Positions 49,701 to 60,138 are shown, counted from the stretch's first letter. The stretch is 64,000 nucleotides of DNA from DATEDA01 sp963754305 (GCA_963754305.1 CAVWFR010000026.1:1-64000), one strand, 5' to 3'. Notes: generated by a model not told the origin, from the letters alone. Program-made: numbers and translations.

Positions 49701-49900
49701 GCCTGCGTGCGATCGGCACCGGCGTGATCGGCGGGATTCTCGCCTCGACCGTGGTCGCGGTCTTCTTCGCGCCGCTCTTCTTCTGGATGCTCGAGAGCAT
49801 GAGCGCGCGCTTCGGCGGCGAAGAAAGCGGCCGCCGCGGGCGCACCCGGCGGCGGAGCGCGCCTGCGGCCGCACCGCACGCGAAGCGGGAGGGCGACTGA
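46715..49900 (+). CDS. HAE1-family RND efflux pump (AcrB/MexB-like)
   Basis: The 1061-residue inner-membrane pump has the standard two-fold layout: helix 1 (FFIDRPVLSAVISILIFLGG), a large periplasmic porter loop, and helices 2-6. The proton-relay aspartates at 410 and 411 lie in IGLVVDDAIVVVENV. A second loop and helices 8-12 follow, with GLSAKNAILICEFAIE in the second half. Conserved SISQYPELAPP-like PISQYPELAPP and QNRVSQALP are visible. It exports amphiphilic compounds in exchange for protons. The GTG start matches the family N-terminus MFTHFFIDRPV. The C-terminal tail is Arg-rich. Confidence 0.95.
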   Translation: MFTHFFIDRPVLSAVISILIFLGGAVAMFVSPISQYPELAPPMVTVEARYPGATAEIIANTVASPIEAQINGIDNLLYFNSVSSSSGNISISVVFRPGSDPDINQVNVQNRVSQALPLIPQVVSQQGVTVEKKSSSIMMILSVFSPDERYSSTYIDNYTNLYVLEELKRVPGANRAQVFGLPDIAMRVWLRPDRMAQLGISVQEVADAIQSQNQTFGIGQIGAEPSPPGVQQTFVVTAQGLLTKPEEFENIIVRTAKEGTAIVRVRDIGRVELAKRDYSIASRMNGKTATTIGIFQQPGANAVQTAGAVRARMEELKKQFPTGLDYKVTLDTSLFTLNSIDKVVHTFFEAVVLVILVVYIFLQSLRATIIPILAVPVSIVGTFIGMHLLGFSINMLTMFGMILAIGLVVDDAIVVVENVEVNMTKHGLGALEAAKRAMTEIAGALISIVLVLVAVFLPVAFLGGVTGTLYQQFAITIAISVVISGVMALTLSPALAAIIIKAHHGEKKGFFRWFENGFNRLTSGYVGGVARLIQGWPIALLVFGAIIAGILVMFRILPGSFVPDEDQGYFFIVVEAPDTASQSYVGALTEKIEKILATEPAVQDVAVVNGYSLVDGTFRNNAAIFFPSMKPFDERTDPSQLTFSVLPRLNRQFAQLKEGFVFALNPPSIPGLGTTGGFEFYIQNRGAGDTRATSQAVQAYLAAARQRPELAGLTTTFRGATQQLFVDLDRSKAEVLGVPVQDAFQTMQTFFGSSIAGQFSQFSRVWWVVLQADASYRINPDDFDKVFVRSKTGNMVPLSGLITVRYVAAPKLMERFNGFPAVKVTGSPAPGYSSGQALAAMEAVARETLPGDFSYAWAGQALQEKQAGGTSAIAFVGGLIVVFLLLAAQFEKWTLPIAVVLTVPIAILGALLLTWVRGLENDVYFQVGLVTLVGLSAKNAILICEFAIERVRHGMAVKDAAIEAAGLRLRAIVMTSLAFGLGCVPLAIASGPGANSLRAIGTGVIGGILASTVVAVFFAPLFFWMLESMSARFGGEESGRRGRTRRRSAPAAAPHAKREGD

Positions 49901-49901
49901 C

Positions 49902-51373
49902 GTGCGCAGGCTCGCGCTCGCGGCCGTCGATCGCCGCGCTCGTCTCGGGTTGCACGGTCGGGCCCGACTACTCGCGCCCGACAGACGACGAGCCCGGACA
50001 ACTGGCGCATCGACTATCCGGCGGCGGCCGACGTCGCGAACACGCGCTGGTGGGAGCAGTTCAACGACCCGGCGCTGAATCAGCTCATCGATACGGCGCT
50101 GCGGGAGAACCGCGATCTGCTGATTGCCGCGGCGCGGGTCGACCAGTTCGTCGGCCAGCTCGCGGTCGTGCGCTCGCAGTTCTATCCCCAGATCGGTTAC
50201 AGCGCCGACGTGAGCCGCAATCGCGCGAGCCGCCTCGGCAATCCCCCGATCCCCGCCCCGGCCGATCCGTACTACACCCTGTACCAGGGCGCGCTGAGCG
50301 CGCAGTGGCAGATCGATCTCTTCGGGCGCGTGCGCCGCCAGAGCGAGGCCGCGCAGGCGCAGGTGTACGCGAGCGAGCAGGGCCGCCGCGGCGTCATCCT
50401 GACGATCGTGACCAACGTCGCCACCAGCTACATCACGCTGCGCGGGCTCGACCAGCAACTCGAGATCGCGCAGGCGACGGCGAAGAACTACGCCGAGACC
50501 GCGCGCATCTTCGAGCTACGCTTCAAGGGCGGGGTGGTCTCGGAAGTGGAGCTCAACCAGGTCGAGTCGCAATACCAGCAGGCGCTCGCCGCCGTGCCCG
50601 CGCTCGAGCAGGCGATCGCCGCGCAGGAGAACCTGATCTCGATCCTGCTCGGGCGCAATCCCGGCCCGATCCCGCGCGGCCGGGCGATCGACGAGTTCGT
50701 CGCACCCGCGATTCCTGCCGACCTCCCTTCGACCCTGCTCGAGCGCCGGCCCGACATCCTGCAGGCCGAGCAGACGCTGGTCGCGGCGAACGCGAACATC
50801 GGCGCCGCGAAAGCACTGTACTTTCCGACTCTCTCGCTCACCGGGCTGCTCGGCTCGGTGAGCACGGCTTTCGGCGACTTCCTGAACGGCCCGGCGACCG
50901 CGTGGACCGTCGCCGCAGGGCTCACCGGCCCGATCTTCACGTTCGGCCTGATCGAGGGCCAGGTGCAGAGCGCCGAGGCCTTCGAGCGCGAGGCGCTCGC
51001 CAACTACCAGCAGATCATCTTCAACGCGTTCCGCGAGACAAACGATGCGCTCGCCGGCACGGTGAAGAAGCGCGACGAGGTGGCGGCGCAGAACAAGCGG
51101 GTCGCGGCGCTGCGCGAGTACACCCGGCTGTCGCGGTTGCGCTTCGACAACGGCTACGCCGGCTACCTCGAGGTGCTCTATGCGTCGAACGAGCTCTTCG
51201 CCGCCGAGCTCGCCGCGGTCCAGTCACAGGCCGACAGCTACACGCAGCTCGTGAACGTCTACAAGGCGGTCGGCGGCGGCTGGGTCAACGAGGCCGCGAA
51301 ACTCGCGCCGCCGCCGCTCCTGGGCGGGGCGCGGCCGGCAGACGGGACCTCTACCGCACAAAACCCGCGCTGA
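49902..51373 (+). CDS. Outer-membrane factor of the RND pump, two frameshifts near the start
   Basis: The OprM/NodT-type lipoprotein is read in three frames at its N-terminus: GTG start with RRLALA, then SIAALVSGCTVGPDYSRP (lipobox VSGC) after a shift near 49932, then DNWRIDYPAAADVANTRWWEQF after another near 49990. From about 50010 the frame is intact to 51373, with NRDLLIAAARVDQFVGQL, WQIDLFGRVRRQSEAAQAQ, LLERRPDILQAEQTLVAANANIG and FDNGYAGYLEVLYASNELF. It completes the tripartite pump. Its last about 230 bases are duplicated at 60645-60878. Confidence 0.9.
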
Positions 51374-51427
51374 GTTCGCGGTGTCGACAAGTGCGGAACC
51401 GCGCGGCCCGCTGCTCGGCTTGCGCCA

Positions 51428-54400
51428 TCACGGCGCGCGGTCGGGCCGCCCGACGAACGGATCGAGGAGGTCGATCGGCGTCTTGACGACCGCGCGTAAG
51501 AGATTCACCAGGCCGTCGCCGATCGCCGCCGGCCCGAGCGGGACGACCCGCGGGTCGTCCAGATCGCCGGTGACGCTGACCGGAATCCCGACCACGCGGG
51601 CGCCGAAGATGCCGCCGATGATCGGGATGTGCTGCATCACCTCCTGGATGCGGTTGAACGGCGCGACGATGCCGCGCATGTCGACTTGCCCCGCAGGAAC
51701 GTCGACCTCGCCGGTCATCGCGAGCCCGAGCGCCGCCGCGTTCAGCGTACCGCTCTCGACGCGCACGCGGCCGCCGTCGACCGTACCCGCGACGGCGAGC
51801 TCGCTGTAGTCGAGGCCCCTTGCCATCAGCTCCGACGGCCGGGCGCGCAGCACCGCGCCGACCGCGTCGAGCGATAGGATGCGCGCGAGGGCCGGTGCCT
51901 CCTGGATCTGCCCGTCGCGCGCCGTGAATCGGAAGGTGCCGTGCATGGCGCGCGCCAGAGCGTCGGGCGGTCCGCTCGCAGCGAGGTCGGCGTCGAGATC
52001 GAACGTCCCGGTTAGCGCGATGTGCACGCCGGTCAGGCAGATCACCGTTCCCTTGATCGCCTCGCCGCGCGCCGCGATCTTCCACGTCACGCTCGCGCTG
52101 CCGGGCACGAACACCGCGTGCAGCGGCCACGGGAGGTCGCAGAGCCGCGCCTCCTTCACGTCCGCCACGATGCGCTCCGGCGCCAGCATGACGGTGCCCG
52201 ACACCGAGCGCGCGATGTACCGGCCGTAGGCGAGGCTCTTCGCGTCGACGGCGATGCGGCCTTCAACCGGCAGGTTCCAGCCAGCCGCGCCTCGCGGCCC
52301 GGCCTCGCCGCGCGGGAACGCGCGGAGCAGGGGCTCGGCGTCGATCGCGTCCGCCGTCGCGCGGAGATCGAGCCCGAACGTCTTCGGCTGGCGCGTGACC
52401 GCGCCGGTGAGCGCGAGCGGCTCGCCGGCGATCACGAATGCGCCTTCGTGGATCCGGACGGCGTCGCCGGCGACGTCGAGGCGCACGCGCTCGATCGCGA
52501 CCGGGATGTCCCAGCGCTCCAGGATGTCGATCCGGTCGCCCTCGAGCGCGCCGGTCGCGCTCGAGCTGGCGCGGGTCGGCGAGATCGATCGTCGCGCTGA
52601 AATCGCCCTGCAGCGCGCCATCCCCTTGCGGCGGATGAGCGAGCACCCGGGCGAGCGTGCGGTTGTCGAGTTTCCCCTTGAACGTGAGCTCGAGCGTCGA
52701 GGCCGCCCACTTCAGCGACGCAGTAGTGTCGGTGTCGGGGTCGTTCACCACCAGCCGCCGGAGATCGAAGTCGCCCGATTGCGTGGTGAGGTCGAAATCG
52801 GCCCGCACGCCGCTGGCGAGGCCGAGCGACGCTTGCGCGGCGAGCGGGGCGGCTTGCCCGCCGGCGCGCTGCACGCGCCCCGACGCGAGCGTGAGCGGCG
52901 TGCGCGGCATCACCTTGAGCGGCAGCCGCCAGCGCGCGCGCGCCCACTCGAGGGTACGGTCACCGGCGCTGCCGTCGGCGAGCGTGAGGTCGAGCTGCGG
53001 TTCGTCCGACGCGTAGTCCGCGATCGTTCCGGACGCGACGACGCGCGCGTCGAGCATCGACGCGTCGAGCCGGTCGAGCGCGACCGAGCGCGGCGTCACC
53101 CGCAGCTCGCCGGCGGAGAGAGTCACCGGCGCAGGTAGCGTCCCCCCGGAGAAGCGCGCCGGCTGAGGTCGGAGCACCGCTTCGTAGTCGAGCGCCGCCG
53201 GGTGGTTCACCGGACCGGAGAGCCGCGCGAGCCTGGACCGCGACCGTACCGGTCGCGTTGAGGATCCCGCTCGTCGGTCGCCGCAGTCCCTCCAGCGAAG
53301 CTAGCCAGGGGTAGATCTCGTCGAGCACGACCACGGCGTCCGCACTTGCCGCGCGCACGGCGGGCTCCCGTCCCAGCGCGAGCTCCAGCGCGCCGCCCTG
53401 GATCCGCGAACGCCCGAGGCTCGCGTCGAGCCGGCGCACGTCGAGACGATCGCCGGCGTAGCGGACCGCGCCGCCCGTGACCTCGATCGGCAACGGCAGG
53501 CCACGGTAGCGCCCGCTCGCCTGCATCCGAGTGAGGTCGACCGCGACGTGCGCGCGGCTGCGGTCGGTTTCGTACGCCACCGTGCCCGACGCGCGCCCGC
53601 GCACCGACTCGACGTTGGCGAGCGCGGCAGGCTCGGGCTTGCCGACCAGGCGCCGCACGATCGCGAGCGTCTCGGCGAGCTCCGCGTCGACCGCCGCCTC
53701 GAGCTTGCGCAGCGCCGCGTCGGGTATGAGGTCGACGGCGAGCGCGCCGCCGGTAAACGTCGACTTGCCGATCGCGCCCGCGAGCTCGGTCCCCCGCAGC
53801 GTGCCGTCGGCGAGCGCGAAGCGCCCGGCGCCGCCGGTAACCGCGATGCCGAACGCCGGCAGCTCGAGCGCACCGTTCGCGAGCTGTGCCTCCACGCGCA
53901 TCGCCCCGAGCGCCCCGAGCGCGCCGAAATCGCTCCCCGCTGCGCCGGCGCTCAAGCCGCTCACCGTTCCGGTCGGGACGAATGCGACCGCCGCGCGCAC
54001 GGCGTCGAGATCGCCGACGAGCGCCGCAAGGGCTGAGCGCACGCGAGCAAGATCGAGCGCGGGGACCTGCACCTCGATCGCCGGCGCCGTGCCATCCGCC
54101 TTCGCGCGCAGCGTCCCCGTCGCCGCCGGGAGGAGGTCGCCTGCCTTGAGCTCGCGCACCGAAACCGCGAGCGTGGTCTCGTCGCGCTGCGCGTCCAGCG
54201 CGGCGCGCACCGGACCCAGATCGAGCGCGCGGGAACCGCGTGTGAGCGTCATTCCCGGCGCCGCCGCGGTAGCCGTCGCGCGCACGCTCGCGCGTCCGTC
54301 CGTTTGCGCCTCGAGGGACGCGTCGACAGCGCCGGCGCTCACGCGCATCTCGCCCTGCGCGCCGGCCGCCTGCAGCAGCTCCGCCAGGCGCAGGCCGCTC

Positions 54401-55059
54401 AGCTGCAGCTTGCCCGTCGCCGCGAGCGAGCCCGGCGCGATCTTCAGGTCCGCCTTGGCGGTGCGCCACAGATCCGCGGCACCGCTCGCGCTGACTGTGA
54501 TCGCATCCGCCGCGACCTGCGCGTCGGCCGCGAGCCCGGCGAGCGACACCATCCGCTGCCCCGCATACACCACGCCGACCTTGCCGTCGGTGATCCTGAG
54601 CGACATCCCGCGCGCGTCGCGGACGAGCGCGTCGACGACCGGGCCGAGCGCGGCGCGGTACGCGGCGAGCGGGTCCCCCCCACCGCCGCCGCCGGGCTGG
54701 ATCGTGATCTCGAGCTCGGGCCGCCCGACGTTCACCGCCGCCGGACGGACGTTGCCGCTGAGCAGCGGCAACAACGCGATGCGGATCTCGAGCGCACCGA
54801 TCCGGCCGTCGAGGGTGCCGGGGATGCGGACGGTGGCGTTGCGGGCTTCGGCGTACGGTTGCGGGAAGAAGCGCAGCTTGAGCGACTCGTAGCGCACCTC
54901 GCCGCCGGCGACCGCCGAGATCCGCTGCTCGACGGCGCGCCGGACGCGGTCGGCGTCGACGAAGAGCGGTGCCGCGGCGAGGGCGGCGACGAGGAGCGCC
55001 GCGATGGCGGCGATCCCGAAGACGATGCGGCGCAGCCAGCCGGTCCGAGGTGCGGGCAT
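51428..55059 (-). CDS. AsmA family protein, two frameshifts
   Basis: The protein of about 1,210 residues starts with a membrane helix (LRRIVFGIAAIAALLVAALAAAPLFV) and the AsmA N-terminal domain (VRRAVEQRISAVAGGEVRYESLKL, NVGRPELEI). Long repetitive beta-strand domains follow, ending in the AsmA C-terminal block LNAAALGLAMTGEVDVPAGQVDMRG and IPIIGGIFG. Shifts near 53228 and 52570 divide it into three frames; one-base corrections restore a continuous protein. AsmA-like proteins bridge the periplasm and are thought to move phospholipids to the outer membrane. ATG 55059 sits just before the membrane helix. It converges with the RND operon. Confidence 0.86.
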
Positions 55060-55133
55060 GCCCAACCCTAATGCAGCCGGGAACGATCCGCGGCGAAGGC
55101 TTGCCGATGAATCATCTCCCATCCGAGCGTCGG

Positions 55134-55380
55134 TTACCGCTGGCGCGTACCACTGTCATTGCCTGCGCCTTCCGCCAGGAGGGGGCTTCCTGGCGAACGG
55201 GCTTCCAACCCTGACCCGGTCGTGGACGCCGTCGGGGAACCGGGAGGCGGATAGACGATCGATCCGCGGATCTGACCGGCCTGTTCCCGCGAGAAGTTCG
55301 GGAAGGGAAGGGAGCCCTCGTCCCGCCACTCTCGCACCCTGGCTTCCGCTTCCAGTGCTTTCCCCTCGTCGGGACCGTGG
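55134..55380 (-). pseudogene. 3' remnant of an MscS-type channel gene, copy of 58240-58450
   Basis: This 444-base gap between AsmA and the DUF900 gene (55060-55503) contains a fragment that duplicates the end of the MscS gene 3 kb away. On the minus strand it reads REWRDEGSLPFPNFSREQAG, IRGSIVYPPPGS and LEARSPGSP, nearly the same as the last about 80 residues of the full gene, and keeps that frame to a stop at 55134. Similarity ends near 55380 and no channel domain remains. The rest of the gap (55381-55503) shows nothing I recognise. Confidence 0.75.
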
Positions 55381-55503
55381 TCCGTTCGAAATCGCCCGGC
55401 TTCCAGGTCTTGAAAAATGCGGAGTGCTCCAGACCAGGCGGCCCGCTCGAACCATTCTTCACCAAACAGTGGCGGCCGAGCGAAATCGAGCTGGTGAAGT
55501 AAA

Positions 55504-56916
55504 TCACCCGGCGCGCCTGAGAACCGCGGGCCGTGTCAACAGGCTCTCTAGTCGCTGGCAGCACGCGCCGGCGAGAATCTTCCAGAACGGTCTCGAGATT
55601 TCTTCGAGCGGGCGGCCCGGATCCCCAGGCTCAAGCCCATAGCGGATGAGCGCAACCAGGTCTGAACTCACCGCAGGGTCAGAGACGAAATAGCTGTGAC
55701 CGATGAAACCGAGTGTTTCGGTGACCTCGATAAAGGTGGCCCAGCCGGCGATTGCCCGCGACTTGTCGAGGTCTTCCTTGCTGAGCGTTGACTGCTTAAC
55801 ACGTCCCATCCGGCGCAGGCTGCCCATCAAAAATTCGGCCAAGCTGAGCGCCTTATCGCCCTCCGACATGTAAACAGTGAGGCGCAGCGTGGGATGAGGG
55901 AAGACGAACCGCGGATTCGGCGCATTCCTGTAGGGCAGGTCGGGGTCGGATTCGATGCTGAACAGCTTGGCTATCGCGACATCTAAATCCAGGTCAGGCG
56001 ACATCAGCACGATGTTACGTACCTTGAATCTGCTGTCGAGCAGCATCCCGTTTATGTAGGCCTCGATCTCGAGCTCGCGCAAGGCCGTAGTCAACACATC
56101 GGTGCCGCGACTGTGGGCAAGGAGGTGCATCCGCTCCACTCCGGGCGTGTCGGCGATGATGCGGATGGCCTGCTTGAGGTGAAACACGGCGAACTCGCCC
56201 GACTCGCGATCGACGTTGTAGCCGAAGAACAGGCCGCGCGAGCCGCCCGCGGGCCACGTGAAGATCGCGCAGACGAACTCGCGACCGAGGAAATGGCACA
56301 GCTCGCCCATCGTGAACGACGCGTCCTGGAACGTGTTGGCGTAACCATGGACGAATAGCACGACTTCCTTGCGCGGCGCGGCGGCGAGCCGGCGCGCAAC
56401 CTCAGCCTGCAGCGCGGCTGCCGCCTTCTCATGCGCGCCAATCGCAGCGGGGGTCCGCACGAGGCCTGCGGGGGTGGCCTCGACGCCGTAGGAGATCGCC
56501 GGAAATCGCCCAAGCTCCGTCGTCGGTCCGAGCCTCAAGTCAAGCGGCACCGAGCGCTCGCTCAGGGTGCTCTGGGCAACCAACGTGTTCCAGGGGACCC
56601 CTTCGCCGAACTCGATCGTGACCGCGCCGAACGCCATCGAATGCGAGCGCTCGGCGCTGTAGGGAAGCGTCTTGGCCGCCTCGGTTCCCGGCGCGCGATT
56701 GGTGACGTACAGCAGATCGACGGAGGCTTTCTGGCTATCGGCCGGAATATCCGCGAACAGGGGCTTGGCCTGTTGCCCGACGTACACCGTTGGAGTGGGC
56801 ATCAGCGGATAGGTGGTTGCGCAGCCGGTGAACAGCGCGATTGCCGCAAGCATCGCGATATGGCGGCAATACCGGTACGCGGCGGCACCAATGCCCAGGG
56901 CGCGGATGAGGATCAC
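55504..56916 (-). CDS. DUF900 alpha/beta-hydrolase lipoprotein
   Basis: The product of up to 470 residues has a signal segment and lipobox (IALFTGC, Cys32). The alpha/beta-hydrolase core shows the oxyanion HGYANTFQDA at 190-199 and the nucleophile elbow LLAHSRGTDVL with Ser269, then the acidic region LMSPDLDLDVA. DUF900 proteins of this type (LLYVTNRAP at the start of the domain) are secreted serine hydrolases without known substrate. A later ATG at residue 22 would still include the lipobox. GC is somewhat lower than in neighbouring genes, and the gene lies between two copies of the MscS 3' sequence. Confidence 0.82.
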   Translation of the reverse strand: MILIRALGIGAAAYRYCRHIAMLAAIALFTGCATTYPLMPTPTVYVGQQAKPLFADIPADSQKASVDLLYVTNRAPGTEAAKTLPYSAERSHSMAFGAVTIEFGEGVPWNTLVAQSTLSERSVPLDLRLGPTTELGRFPAISYGVEATPAGLVRTPAAIGAHEKAAAALQAEVARRLAAAPRKEVVLFVHGYANTFQDASFTMGELCHFLGREFVCAIFTWPAGGSRGLFFGYNVDRESGEFAVFHLKQAIRIIADTPGVERMHLLAHSRGTDVLTTALRELEIEAYINGMLLDSRFKVRNIVLMSPDLDLDVAIAKLFSIESDPDLPYRNAPNPRFVFPHPTLRLTVYMSEGDKALSLAEFLMGSLRRMGRVKQSTLSKEDLDKSRAIAGWATFIEVTETLGFIGHSYFVSDPAVSSDLVALIRYGLEPGDPGRPLEEISRPFWKILAGACCQRLESLLTRPAVLRRAG

Positions 56917-57029
56917 TTCTCAAATGTCGTTGGCTCATGTTCGAGCTTCGTCAAGTCGGCTAAGGTGCAGCGTCGCAATACTGCAACGATACTCCCCGCA
57001 GGTCGGTTTCCAGCTTCAATGCGGCCGCG

Positions 57030-58061
57030 TTACGGGACTGCAGGCCGAGGGTCGGGCAGCCCTTCGCGTATCCGTTGTGAAAATGCGGGATCCCGATCCG
57101 CCGCCTTCGCCTTGCCGTCGATGTGGCTCAGCCTGCGCAGCTCTTCGAAGGGCAGGCGCGTGTCCACGATGCTCTGGTCGTACAAGCGCTCGTCCAGGTA
57201 GCCGTTGGCCAACAGGCGCCAATCGAAAGGAGGTGCGTCCGGTTCGACGTGTTCCGCGTGGCGGCGGATGCTCGTCGTACAGTTGTCGACGAGCGCATTG
57301 TAGAACTGCGGGCGTTCAACCAGGCCGTTGATGCTGTCGACGTAGTCCAGCAACAGCGCCCGGGCCAGCGCCGGTGTGGACTTGAGTCGGTAAAGGTAGA
57401 CCTGCTCGCCGCGATGATTGGTGCGCAGCCCCACCACGTCGCGCTCGTCGGCCACCACATAGATGATTTCGTACTGCCTGAAAAAGCCCTTGAGTGCGGA
57501 GTATTCCTGCCCCCTGCGCTTGCGCGTCTCGATCGAGACGGCTAGTGGCGGCGCGTTCTCGAACTGCCAGCTCATGATCGTGTGCGCGATGGCCGGCGAA
57601 CCCCAATAGGACATGAAGAAGTCGACCCCGCGCAGCTTGGAGAGATCGTAGGTGCGATCCTCGTAGCGCGCGGTGAAGTCGCCTTCGGTGCGGTAATCGA
57701 AGTTACGAACGTTGCGGATGGTCAGCTGCTCTCCCCGCACCTCGACCCGCGGCAAGCGCGCCACATCGGGCTGCCAGTCGCGGTCGTTGCTGGGCCGAAT
57801 CGTGCTCCACCAGATGAGCAAGGCGACAAGGGCGAGGCCCCAGACCGCGAGTGCCCAGCCGAACGGGCGCAACCACAGAAGGATCGCCAGCGTGCCCAAT
57901 GCGTAAGCCGCCGCGAACCCAGTCCTAAGCCACGCGGGGTCGGGCCCCGCAAATACCAGGGCAAGCGTCCACCACGCCGTCACCAAGAGGATGGGTATGC
58001 TCGCAGCGACACTTGTCGCGCGTTTCACGTCGGATTTCCTCTCTCGACATCCGTCGTTCAA
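57030..58061 (-). CDS. DUF4105 (Lnb-type) membrane protein
   Basis: The 343-residue product has three N-terminal hydrophobic helices (about 18-40, 44-65 and 67-86) and a periplasmic domain of the DUF4105 type. WGSPAIAHTIMSWQF (His160) and YNALVDNCTTSIRRHAE (Cys261) are the characteristic pair; in Lnb, the lipoprotein intramolecular acyltransferase, the equivalent Cys and His act in catalysis. A similar thiol acyltransfer or amidase activity is plausible but unproven. Upstream sequence shows no obvious operon partner on the same strand except MscS, 127 bases away. Confidence 0.85.
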   Translation of the reverse strand: MNDGCRERKSDVKRATSVAASIPILLVTAWWTLALVFAGPDPAWLRTGFAAAYALGTLAILLWLRPFGWALAVWGLALVALLIWWSTIRPSNDRDWQPDVARLPRVEVRGEQLTIRNVRNFDYRTEGDFTARYEDRTYDLSKLRGVDFFMSYWGSPAIAHTIMSWQFENAPPLAVSIETRKRRGQEYSALKGFFRQYEIIYVVADERDVVGLRTNHRGEQVYLYRLKSTPALARALLLDYVDSINGLVERPQFYNALVDNCTTSIRRHAEHVEPDAPPFDWRLLANGYLDERLYDQSIVDTRLPFEELRRLSHIDGKAKAADRDPAFSQRIREGLPDPRPAVP

Positions 58062-58188
58062 GCGGCCGGCCCTTCCAGGAGCGACAGGCTCATCCGCACT
58101 GGCCGCTGGGTATTGCTAACCTAAGTTGTTATTTCCCGCCTTCACTCGCCGAAGCACGGGGAAGACCGCCGAGTTCCCTAAGTTTTCT

Positions 58189-60138
58189 CTAGGTTCGCTT
58201 TGGCCGCCCGACCCTTGCATGGTCGTCGGCCAGGTCTTCTGCCGACGGGGGATTCCCCGGCGAACGCGCTTCCGACCCCGATCGGGCGGCGGGGGCTGCC
58301 GTGGAACCGGGCGGCGGATAGACGACGGATCCGCGGATCTGGCCGGCCTGTTCCGGCGAGAAGTTCGGGAAGGGAAGGGAGCCCTCGTCTCGCCACTCTC
58401 GCACCCTGGCTTCCGCTTCCAGTGCTTTCCTCTCGTCCGGGCCGCGGTCGCTACCGAGATACAGCGTCTGCGAGGGAAACGCGAACGCCGCGCCGGCTTG
58501 CTCGACGAGATCCATGATCCGCAGCAGGATGTCCTGCCGAATGCCGAGGAATTCCGCCCAGTCGCGGGTCATCACGTAGGCGAACACCTCGATGTCCACG
58601 GAGGAGGCCCCGAACCCGATGAACCGCGCGCGCGCCGGGTCGGGGTCAACTCGAGGATGGCCCAGCAGCAATTGCTGGAGCTTGACGAGGACGTAGCGCA
58701 GCTGTTCCGGTTTTGTCTCGTAGCGCAAACCGATGACGGTCTGGATCAGCATCTGGTCCCGCCGCGTGAGGTTCACGATCGGCATCTTGGCCAGCGCCGC
58801 GTTGGGAATCGTCGTGAGCGTGCGATCCACGCCTCGGATCCGGGCCGAGCGAATGCCGATCGCCTCCACCGTCCCGACCGCGTCGCCGTATTTGCAGACA
58901 TCGCCGACCCGGACGGGCTTGTCCGCGAACAGGCTCAAGCCCCCGATCAGATTCTCGACGGTCGGCTGCGCGGCCAGGGCGATGGCCAATCCCCCGACGC
59001 CCAGCCCGGCGACGATTCCATACACCGGCACCCCCAACCGGTCCGCACCCACCGCGAGCAGCGCCATGCCGACGACGATTCCCAGCAGACGGGCGCCGAC
59101 GCGGATGAGATGGGCGTCGATGCTCTCGGGCGCGATTCTCGGCGAGGCGATGATCGCTTCGGCGACCACTGGTGCGAGGCGCCACGCCATCCATGCGCCG
59201 GCGAGGAACACGACCGCGGTCGCTGCGAGTTCGATCGCGCTGCCCAGGGCACCGACCACGTTGAGCTGATCGAGCGCCAGGTAGGCCGCCGCTGGCGTCG
59301 CGGCGAGAACCGAGGCCGGCAGAGCGAACTGCGCCAATGCCCGTAGAAACGGGTGCTCGTGGCCGCCCAGCTGCGACACGCGGTACGCGAACCACAGGAA
59401 GAGCGCGAGAACGCCCAGGACCAGGGCGAGGCCGATCCACTTCCAGCCCGACTGGCCGGCAATCGGGGTGCGCAGCGACGCCGGCAGCGATTGAATCCAG
59501 GCGTACGGAACCATCCAGCCCCCGGCGATGGCGTCGAACTCTTTCAGGTTTTCGAAAGGAACCGGACGGATGTAGGGCAATCCGCGAACCCGCTCGTAGA
59601 ACTCGTCCGCCCGGGCAACGGTCTCGGCGCTGAACAGGAACTCGCCGCTGCGTGGCCCGCTTTGCGCGCGTTCGAGGGCAATCTCCGTGTTCGGGATCAC
59701 CCAGCGCGTCGGGCCGGTGCTGGCGGGCTGCTTGACCTGACTGGCGTCGGGGATCTCGTCGAGAGGCGGAAGCGGGATCCTGCTCAGGATCTCGTACAAG
59801 GCCACCGCCGCCGCCACGCCCGTCGTTTCGCGGGCCGCCGGCGGCACCTCGCTCAAGTCCAGAGATTGCACGGGAATCCTGCTCAGGGCGATCAGGCGGT
59901 CCTGCGCGCGCGAGGGAGACGGCAGGTAGTCGCGCGCCAGAAACGCGGCAACGTTGTCAACGGAATCGAGAAACGTCTTCAGCGTGGCGCGCGGACTTGA
60001 TCGGTCGGGGGGCTTGAGCGGATGCACCTGCTCCTGGGCGAGCGCGACCGCGGCAATCAGGAGAAACGCCAATGGCGCAACCAGCCGGCAAAGCCGCTTG
60101 CCGCCCGCCGAAAGAAAACCCGATCCGAGCCTCGTCAT
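58189..60138 (-). CDS. Mechanosensitive ion channel (MscS family), large form
   Basis: The 649-residue protein has a signal peptide (cleavage after ALAQ), a periplasmic domain of about 240 residues, five membrane helices, and the MscS core: pore helix VYGIVAGLGVGGLAIALAAQ, LIGGLSLFADKPVRVGD, TIPNAALAKMPIVNLTRRD, and a C-terminal alpha/beta domain. It opens under membrane tension to release solutes in hypo-osmotic shock. The C-terminal tail is long and disordered-looking. ATG 60138 was preferred because it directly precedes a good leader. Its 3' end (58240-58450) is duplicated at 55181-55380. Confidence 0.9.
   Translation of the reverse strand: MTRLGSGFLSAGGKRLCRLVAPLAFLLIAAVALAQEQVHPLKPPDRSSPRATLKTFLDSVDNVAAFLARDYLPSPSRAQDRLIALSRIPVQSLDLSEVPPAARETTGVAAAVALYEILSRIPLPPLDEIPDASQVKQPASTGPTRWVIPNTEIALERAQSGPRSGEFLFSAETVARADEFYERVRGLPYIRPVPFENLKEFDAIAGGWMVPYAWIQSLPASLRTPIAGQSGWKWIGLALVLGVLALFLWFAYRVSQLGGHEHPFLRALAQFALPASVLAATPAAAYLALDQLNVVGALGSAIELAATAVVFLAGAWMAWRLAPVVAEAIIASPRIAPESIDAHLIRVGARLLGIVVGMALLAVGADRLGVPVYGIVAGLGVGGLAIALAAQPTVENLIGGLSLFADKPVRVGDVCKYGDAVGTVEAIGIRSARIRGVDRTLTTIPNAALAKMPIVNLTRRDQMLIQTVIGLRYETKPEQLRYVLVKLQQLLLGHPRVDPDPARARFIGFGASSVDIEVFAYVMTRDWAEFLGIRQDILLRIMDLVEQAGAAFAFPSQTLYLGSDRGPDERKALEAEARVREWRDEGSLPFPNFSPEQAGQIRGSVVYPPPGSTAAPAARSGSEARSPGNPPSAEDLADDHARVGRPKRT

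Noticed and set aside
45527..50458. A very long minus-strand open frame (over 1,600 codons) opposite the RND operon
   Set aside because: It is antisense to three well-conserved genes, is rich in Arg, His, Asp and Glu, and has no domain pattern. In GC-rich DNA such frames arise from codon bias of the real strand.
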